64,000 bases of DNA from Euonymus europaeus. Its lineage: Eukaryota > Streptophyta > Magnoliopsida > Celastrales > Celastraceae. The number at the start of each line of letters is the position of its first letter. Position 1 is the first letter of the stretch. The notes beneath the pieces are model-generated. The model had not been told where the DNA came from and did not search any database. It was given only the letters and a program-made list of their open reading frames with translations. Below are positions 58,100 to 64,000 of the stretch, piece after piece. A program made the position numbers and the translations under genes. The stretch covers positions 24,679,001-24,743,000 of the forward strand of contig OY756966.1 of the NCBI GenBank assembly GCA_963580455.1, read 5' to 3'.

Positions 58100-58392
58100 C
58101 AAAGGAGAAACCAGAATCCATGATCTACATTCCAAGACTAAATAGAAAACCATAATCCATGATATACATACCAAGACCAAATATAAAAACCATAATCCAT
58201 GATACATTCCAAGACCAATCTCCACAATACAAACACAAAACCAATCTACTTTCCAAGACCAACCAAACCAATCTCTGCAATACAAACACAAAACCAATCT
58301 ACATTCCATGACCAACCAAACCAATCTTCTCTGCAATACAAACACAAAAGCAATCTACATTCCAAGACCAACCAAACCATTCTTCTCTGCCT
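58100..58392. repeat. Two adjacent minisatellites in the MULE
   Basis: The first array (58105-58220, about 45-bp unit) repeats ccataatccatgatatacat followed by tccaagaccaaat. The second (58213-58392, about 57-bp unit) repeats ctgcaatacaaacacaaaac, then caatctacattccaagacca, then accaaacca. At least three copies of each. Frames across them on the minus strand are repeat artefacts. Confidence 0.85.
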
Positions 58393-58860
58393 GAAACAAA
58401 GAGCAAGTTGTAGATAACCCCAACCTTCTCTACTTGTAACAGTAAAAAGAACCAAAGGGTTTCAATTATCCAGATAACATTCAAAGACATCGACATGTTC
58501 GAGATTCTTACATCACCATTGCCAAACTGATCAATTATAATGCTTGGAATCAAAAAAATAATACCAAGAGTCAAAAGATAATGTCGGAATGGCAATAAAA
58601 TTGCTTGCTCTACATAATAAAATAATATATCATAAAATCTTATACCTTTCACTGCCATGAGGATTAAGAAGCCAACTCAGAGAAGAGGCTTAAGAAGACG
58701 AGATCTAGAGTCCAAACTAAAAGACAAGAAGAATATGAGATCGGGAGACGAGAATCAAAGCAAAAGATAAAGACAGTGGATTAATCCAGCGGTCTGGAAA
58801 TGGATCCCGCACAACTTATGTTGTGCATGACCCCTCATACGAGAATAATCGGATAATATC

Positions 58861-60539
58861 AATCAACTGACTATCAATAACAATTGGGCAAGAAGTCCAA
58901 AATTCCTTGCTCTTATCAGTCATAACCAGCCCAAATACAATATTTTTTGAAAGTTATTGTTACCACCAATCGATCCATTATCGGCTCGACAAACTCAATT
59001 GCCAACTTATAATCGATCCACGATAGTCGGGTCGGTAATGATTTTTGATATTCAACAAAATCGATTGGTCAGATAGATTGCATTATCCTCTAATAATCAA
59101 CCGACCCAATTCATGTTCAGGCCTAGCTCCGACTCTAAAAATGCAATGACAACATTTTGGCTAGGCATGGATAAAAAAATTATGAAATTTATTGGGTCAA
59201 CAAGTCAAAACATGTTCCATCAAATTTTTCATGTGGGCATGGCCTTATGTTTGCTTCTGATATGGATTTTATAGTAATAACACTAAGAGAAAATGCAATA
59301 AGGCTATTGTGTTTGGCCATTATGGATTCCTGATTTTGCTTGGGCCGATTCGATCGAAGGGCGTGGCACATTCTTGCATATTGTCTTATGGGGGGCCCAT
59401 TCCTCATATCTCCAACCACCTTCTTCCTATACTTCACTGCACACAACGAACGCGTTTCTACCCTAATCCTTGGACCCGTTGATTTGAGCAAAGAATGACG
59501 AAGCCACCTCCCATCCTATGAACACGAACCCAGCAACACCATTGAACGTGCCAATCAAGGTAAGTTCCATCGATATGTCGAAGTTTTTGTTCTTGATTTA
59601 GTATGAATTTAGATTCATCTTGGCACTTTTATATGTAGGGTTAAAGTCCCATTTTTCAACTCAAATCGGACAAATCTTGACATATTTGTTGTGCTTGTAT
59701 TGATTTTGCCTTATATATTTCCTAATCTAACCCATCTGAGCTGATTTTATTTTCCAACACACCATTAAATCTTTTGCTCAATTCCATCAAATTCTATGAA
59801 GCACCAAAATTTAGGGTTTTCGTCATCTTGAAATCTCTCCACTTGTAGTCCTGGTAAGCCACTCGGTTTTCTCAAATACAAACTGATACTTTTGCCTCTC
59901 TTTGTATGTATGTTCCATGGAATAGGACGATTTCGTGTACCAATTGTCATCTTCGCTCATCGAAAATTAATCTTTTTCGTTCATCAATGTAAATCGTCCA
60001 TAATAATTTAACAATTTGATTTCGTTTAATTCGTATCATATCTTGAACTAAAGATTTCTTGCAGCTGTCAGTTAGTTTTGGTCTGTAAGATTTTGATGAT
60101 ATATTGAATTGTATATTTCTTGTTGCTGGTAATGATATTGGTTCACTTATTTTTGTTTTATCTTGGAACGACTACTTGTTATGTCATGATTATGTGATGT
60201 AATTTTGATGATTTGAACATTTATATATGTTTGGTTGACTAGAAGAGCAAATTTTAAGAATTTGAGCCTTTGAAATAGTTGTACAGTTAAAATATTAGCA
60301 AATGCTAAAGCCTTTTGTTTGATAGAATCATGTCATTGTCTAGCAGAATCCCTTAATTTTGATGTGGCTTTTGTTGAACTGAACTGAAGTGAGTATTGTC
60401 AACTGAAGTGGATTATCAATTTCTCAACATCTTTGTTGCCAATGATTTGTTTATTTAAGTTGAAGATGCATTATTGATATGGTCTTAAGCAATCTCCTAG
60501 TGCATGGTTCGGTTGCTTTAGTGAAGTTGTAATCACACT
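58861..60539. other. Gene-free interval
   Basis: No convincing coding frame. 59500-59900 looks like a host gene leader (an ATG-led short frame MNTNPATPLNVPIK ending at a GTAAGT donor at about 59561), but no continuation was found. It could be a fragment of a gene cut by the elements around it. Confidence 0.35.
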
Positions 60540-60905
60540 AGGGTTTGTCTAGTGCCACTCGGATCATACTTGTTTTATTTGTCGCAAGTCCTAAGGCTAG
60601 TGCATTATTCTCTTAGTCTATGTTGATGACATCTTTATTACTGGAGATGATTCCTCAGGTATTATTCAGGTAAATGATAATCTTCATAAATCCTTCGATA
60701 TTAAGGATTAAGGTCATCTCCAGTACTTTCTTGGCATTGAGGTTGCTCGTTCTCGCTGTGACACTTATGTATCCCAGTAAAAATATGTTCTTGGTCTTCT
60801 TTAGGATACATGTATGCTTGGTTGTAAGCATATCACTACTCCTATGGTTCCTAACCTCAAGCTAGTATCCGACTTAGGAGACTATTTACCTGATCCATCG
60901 AATCA
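60540..60905 (+). pseudogene. Copia reverse transcriptase fragment
   Basis: The plus frame reads CIILLVYVDDIFITGDDSSG (YVDD catalytic motif kept), then NDNLHKSFDIKD-stop-GHLQYFLGIEVARSRCDTYV and then KYVLGLL-stop-DTCMLGCKHITTP. Three in-frame stops. Both ends are truncated, and no LTR is linked to it with certainty. Confidence 0.85.
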
Positions 60906-61143
60906 AATACATGTAATAATGGAATTAACTTGTAATCTTCATGCTTGGCTAGGTCTAATCCAACCAAAAAGTTTAGTAACAACCTATAAGAATACACATA
61001 AAAGAAAGAGAAGAAGAAACCATGGAACTAAAAACTAGAGAACAATGAGAGATTATGGCTATTCTTCACAAAAATAATTGTCTTTCTAATAGGTTTGAGA
61101 ACTTATTTATAATGAATACAAGTTCTAAAAGGTTTCTCATTAA

Positions 61144-61377
61144 TTAATGGACATTACTAATACTAACAACCCAATCAAAATAGGTTCCTTCAAAATCAGC
61201 ATAATTCTCATCTGGGCCGCACATTCGTTCACATATCGGGTGCAAAATTGGGTGTATTATTTAATGGACATTATTAACACTAACAACCCAATCAAAATAG
61301 GTTCCTTCAAAATCAGCATAATTCTCATCTGGGCCGCACATTCGTTCACATATCGGGTGCAAAATTGGGTGTTGAAG
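61144..61377 (+). repeat. 117-bp tandem duplication
   Basis: The unit starting atggacattactaatactaa (61147) is repeated from 61264 with only a few changes; both copies contain catctgggccgcacattcgt and end gggtgcaaaattgggtgt. 117 bp is divisible by three, so an open frame crosses both copies, but it has no gene features. Recent duplication in non-coding or LTR-like DNA. Confidence 0.9.
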
Positions 61378-61777
61378 TCTGGTCCATCCTGAGTTTTCCT
61401 TCTCTGACGATCGATCGCCTATTGGGGGTTTGAATATGATTTTTTGTGAACAAAAACTTAAAATTGTAATAAATTTCTTTCTAGAAATTGGTTTGACGAA
61501 CTGTAAATTATTACAAAAATTAGACCTCTTTATCTTTCCAACGGTATACGGTAAAACACCCAGTTTAGCCTATGGAATTTCTAGTACTCTTCAAAAGTTG
61601 ACTGACTTGAATAGTGAACTTTAACTCTAATTTTAACATATTTGCACGCATAAACTCTCCTACAACAAACATGAGAATTCACATGGCATCAACTCAATCT
61701 TCTATAAAATAGCACAATTGTGATAGAAAGTATACATATAAATGTGGTACAAAAATACACACATCAGGAAACGCAAG

Positions 61778-61975
61778 TGTTAGAATTAGAAGCAAATTGT
61801 GGTGATTCGGAGAAGATCACGTTGATTAAAATTAGAAGTTGATTTGATTTCCTTGACTTAGGCTATGTATGATTTAGCTCCTTATTTAGGAGATTCTCTT
61901 GTAGTATATATTGTACACAATACGTCTCATGGAAAGATAAGAAAATATTACACAAATTTCTCTATTCTCCCATTT
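61778..61975 (+). mobile_element. Possible copia LTR piece
   Basis: Begins TGTTAGAATTAGAAGC and contains TATTTAGGAGATTCTCTTG and a tail typical of copia LTRs (ttacacaaatttctctattc). Closeness to a plus-strand copia fragment fits, but I cannot confirm its ends or a primer site. Confidence 0.3.
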
Positions 61976-62079
61976 CTTTCTATGGTTTTTGGAATTAGGA
62001 TTCAAATTCAATTGAGAAGGTGTCATCTAGTTTGAAGAAACTGGATTTCAGTATTGAAGTGTCAATAGATTCAAATGAT

Positions 62080-62396
62080 GCCAGATATGTTGATAGACCT
62101 CCTCCAAAGATGGAAATCTTTGGCTGATATTTATGACAGTTGTAATCTAGCTCATTCTGAGCCTTCATGTTATGAAGAGGCTGCTAAAAGTAAACATTGG
62201 ATTGTGGCAATGCAAGAGGAGATGTATATGATAAAAAAGAATTCTACATGGGAGCTTAGCAAAGAAGCCTTTTAACCAATAAGTGATTGGAATGAAATGG
62301 GTCTATAAGACTAAACTTAATCCAAATGGGACAATAAACAAGCATAAATTCAGGTTATTTTTCAAGGGCTATTCTCAACAGCATGGTGTGGATTAT
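62080..62396 (+). pseudogene. Copia pol fragment (RT start), cut by a younger copia element
   Basis: The frame reads EEAAKSKHWIVAMQEEMYMI, then KKNSTWEL, and after a frameshift and stop [20 protein letters not shown] and [18 protein letters not shown]. This is the conserved first part of copia RT. It stops abruptly at the LTR end at 62397, showing that the minus-strand copia element inserted into it. Confidence 0.85.
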
Positions 62397-62526
62397 TGAA
62401 GACAGAGGAAAAAGAACACAGAGTTTTGGAGGTCCTTTTCTGATAACAGAGAAGACCTAATTTTCTCATTATATATCAAACATATATGTATTAGGTAAAA
62501 TACAGAGATACCCTTAATACATTACA
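62397..62526 (-). mobile_element. Short 3' LTR of the right-edge copia element
   Basis: On the minus strand the pol end is followed by a CTTGAGGGGG polypurine tract, then TGTAATGTATTAAGGG... to TCTGTCTTCA, giving TG...CA ends and about 130 bp. It is unusually short for a full copia LTR but plausible. The first bases after the polypurine tract (tat) leave the exact start uncertain by a few bases. Confidence 0.6.
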
Positions 62527-62535
62527 ATACCCCCC

Positions 62536-64000
62536 TCAAGATGGAGCATGAATATCCATCATGCCCAGTTTGCCAAGAATAGAATGAAACGTCTTTGCAT
62601 CTAGCCCTTTAGTGAAAATATCAGCTAATTGATCGCTGGAGGGCACAAAAGGAATACAAAGCTGTCCAGATCGAATCTTTTCTTCAATAAAGCTGCGATC
62701 CAGTTCGATGTGCTTAGTTCTATCATGAAGAACTGGGTTGTTGGCAATGCTTATAGCAGCCTTGTTGTCACAGTAGAGACGAAGAGGTTGATCAGAAGTA
62801 GAACCAAGGTCACACATCAACTTCTGGAGCCATAGAAGTTCCTCCACGCCATGAGCCATAGACCGATACTCGGCCTCGGCACTAGACCGAGCCACAACAC
62901 CTTGTTTCTTACTCCTCCAAGCAACTAAATTACCACCAATAAAGAAACAATAACCAGAAGTGGATCGTCGATCAATGGGGCAACCAGCCCAGTCCGCATC
63001 AGTATAGGCTTCAATATTTAGATGGTCCTTTTTAGAGAATAATAAGCCTTTACCAGGAGCCGCTTTTAAATAACGAAGAATTCGATAGGCAGCCTCCATA
63101 TGAGGTTCTTGAGGGGAATGCATAAAGCGGCAGACAATGCCAACAGCATATGCAATGTCAGGACGAGTATAAGATAAATAGATAAGTTTACCAACCAGCT
63201 TTTGATACCGCTCCTTATCAACTTCCTTGCCCCCCTTACGGCCAAGACGATGATTAACTTCAATAGGGGTATCACTAGGCCTGCAACTCAGCATACCGGT
63301 CTCCTGTAAGAGATCTAGAACATATTTCCTTTGGGAGATGAAGATCCCTACATTTGATCGAGCCACTTCAACACCTAAGAAGTATCGAAGAGGCCCCAAG
63401 TCTTTAATTTCAAACTCCGTTGCCAAGACTTTCTTGATCTTGAGTTCTTCCATGGGATTGTTCCCGGTAAGAATGATGTCATCCACATAGACAATAAGAA
63501 TAGTAATTTTGCCATCTACCCATTTGGTGAATAATGTGTGTTCACTCTCACTCTGAATATAGCCAGCTAAATATAAAACCTGCCGGAATCTCTCAAACCA
63601 AGCCCGTGGCGATTGTTTGAGGCCATAAAGAGCTTTCTGCAATTTGCAAACCTTTCCTGCAGTCTTTACACATTCAAAGCCAGGAGGAATATCCATATAC
63701 ACCTCTTCACGAAGGAGACCATGAAGAAATGCATTTTTAACATCCAGCTGACTCAGATTCCAGCCTAGATTAGCAGCACAAGAAAGAATGACTCGAATGG
63801 AATTCATCTTGGCAACAGGGGCAAAAGTTTCAGCATAATAAATGCCATAAGTCTGAGTAAAGCCTTTTGCCACTAATCGAGCCTTAAAGCGCTCAATAAA
63901 ACCATCAGCCTTGTATTTGATGGTATACACCCATTTACAGCCCACCGATCGTTTCCCAGAAGGAAGAGTAGTCAATTCCCATGTTCCATTTTTCTTTAAG
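62536..64000 (-). CDS. Copia pol 3' part, RT and RNase H, open to the window edge
   Basis: An uninterrupted minus-strand frame runs from the edge (KKNGTWELTTLPSGKRSVG) to the stop at 62536. RT motifs: GCKWVYTIKYKADG, RLVAKGFTQTYG, QLDVKNAFLHG, LYGLKQSPRAWFERF and LIVYVDDIILTGNN (YVDD intact), KDLGPLRYFLGVEVARS. RNase H: AYTDADWAGCPIDRRSTSGY, SSAEAEYRSMA, LYCDNKAAI, KHIELDRSFIEEKI and QLADIFTKGL. No stops or frameshifts in about 480 codons, in contrast to all other elements here. The gag, protease, integrase and 5' LTR lie beyond the window. It may be a recent, possibly competent insertion. Confidence 0.9.
   Translation of the reverse strand, partial: LKKNGTWELTTLPSGKRSVGCKWVYTIKYKADGFIERFKARLVAKGFTQTYGIYYAETFAPVAKMNSIRVILSCAANLGWNLSQLDVKNAFLHGLLREEVYMDIPPGFECVKTAGKVCKLQKALYGLKQSPRAWFERFRQVLYLAGYIQSESEHTLFTKWVDGKITILIVYVDDIILTGNNPMEELKIKKVLATEFEIKDLGPLRYFLGVEVARSNVGIFISQRKYVLDLLQETGMLSCRPSDTPIEVNHRLGRKGGKEVDKERYQKLVGKLIYLSYTRPDIAYAVGIVCRFMHSPQEPHMEAAYRILRYLKAAPGKGLLFSKKDHLNIEAYTDADWAGCPIDRRSTSGYCFFIGGNLVAWRSKKQGVVARSSAEAEYRSMAHGVEELLWLQKLMCDLGSTSDQPLRLYCDNKAAISIANNPVLHDRTKHIELDRSFIEEKIRSGQLCIPFVPSSDQLADIFTKGLDAKTFHSILGKLGMMDIHAPS

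Larger units (their letters stand above)
54579..58860 (+). mobile_element. FAR1-type MULE with terminal inverted repeats
   Basis: The left end (54579-54612) reads GATAATATCACGATTATTCT, then tgtatgagggatcc. The right end read on the minus strand (from 58860) is GATATTATCCGATTATTCTC, then gtatgaggggtc, a 34-nt match with few differences. Between them is a FAR1-like transposase frame and a repeat-rich 3' region. The outer 9-bp duplication could not be recognised, possibly because it decayed. Confidence 0.75.

Noticed and set aside
58091..58658. Several overlapping minus-strand frames rich in Trp, Cys and Val
   Set aside because: They run across the minisatellites and repeat the same short peptides.
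1..64000. CRISPR arrays, bacterial operons, tRNA or rRNA genes
   Set aside because: None seen; repeats here are tandem or transposon-derived and the DNA is clearly plant nuclear. A tRNA scan would be needed to exclude a diverged tRNA.

Overview
The window is nuclear DNA from a flowering plant, most likely a core eudicot. The evidence is three intron-split genes with plant-specific architecture, AT-rich introns and intergenic DNA, and a dense mixture of plant transposons: Ty1/copia and Ty3/gypsy elements, an L1-type LINE with a C-terminal RNase H, MULEs, a Helitron end, CACTA-like and MITE-like repeats. I cannot name the species.

Three host genes appear intact. (1) Positions 11766-16266, minus strand: a BSD-domain protein (492 aa, 3 exons). 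(2) Positions 17419-19745, plus strand: an EngB/YsxC-type organellar GTPase like Arabidopsis EMB2001 (309 aa, 4 exons). (3) Positions 49060-54437, minus strand: a P-type PPR protein like Arabidopsis DG1 (At5g67570; 843 aa, 9 exons). All exon joins were checked for GT/AG and for frame. Genes 1 and 2 are divergently arranged and probably share a promoter region around 16.27-16.66 kb. Two of the three (EMB2001-like and DG1-like) point to chloroplast function.

Layout. 1-2246: right end of a MULE with a broken MuDR-type transposase. 2247-4980: foldback element with long inverted arms and an internal tandem array. About 5.05-5.42 kb: CACTA-like remnant. 5.75-8.2 kb: 5' end of a decayed gypsy element. 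8.38-9.27 kb: copia LTR with an RNase H tail and a plus-strand gag scrap. 9.35-10.08 kb: MITE nest. 10.09-10.41 kb: one-exon fragment of an ACT-domain (ACR) gene. 11.77-19.75 kb: the BSD and GTPase genes; the BSD introns carry a 664-bp TSD-flanked inverted-repeat element and a MITE. 20.03-35.25 kb: a nested retrotransposon composite bounded by inverted LTRs. Inside it lie a 7.4-kb LINE with a 17-bp target duplication and two solo LTRs of one gypsy family. 36.3-42.1 kb: degenerate copia element, split by a third solo LTR of that family. 42.14 kb onward: Helitron 3' terminus with unidentified exon-like pieces and a 5'-truncated LINE. 49-54.4 kb: the DG1-like gene. 54.58-58.86 kb: a FAR1-type MULE only about 140 bp upstream of the DG1-like start codon. 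60.5-62.4 kb: plus-strand copia scraps. 62.4 kb to the end: 3' part of a copia element with an uninterrupted pol frame, probably the youngest insertion here.

I did not find a new enzymatic or defence system. The strongest unusual signals are structural: three solo LTRs of one family within 9.2 kb, each with an identifiable 5-bp target duplication; two insertions with inverted-LTR or inverted-arm organisation and target duplications; a FAR1-type transposon at a chloroplast-gene promoter; and a gene fragment apparently captured among MITEs. Similarity and target duplications were judged by eye from the sequence; no database search was run.
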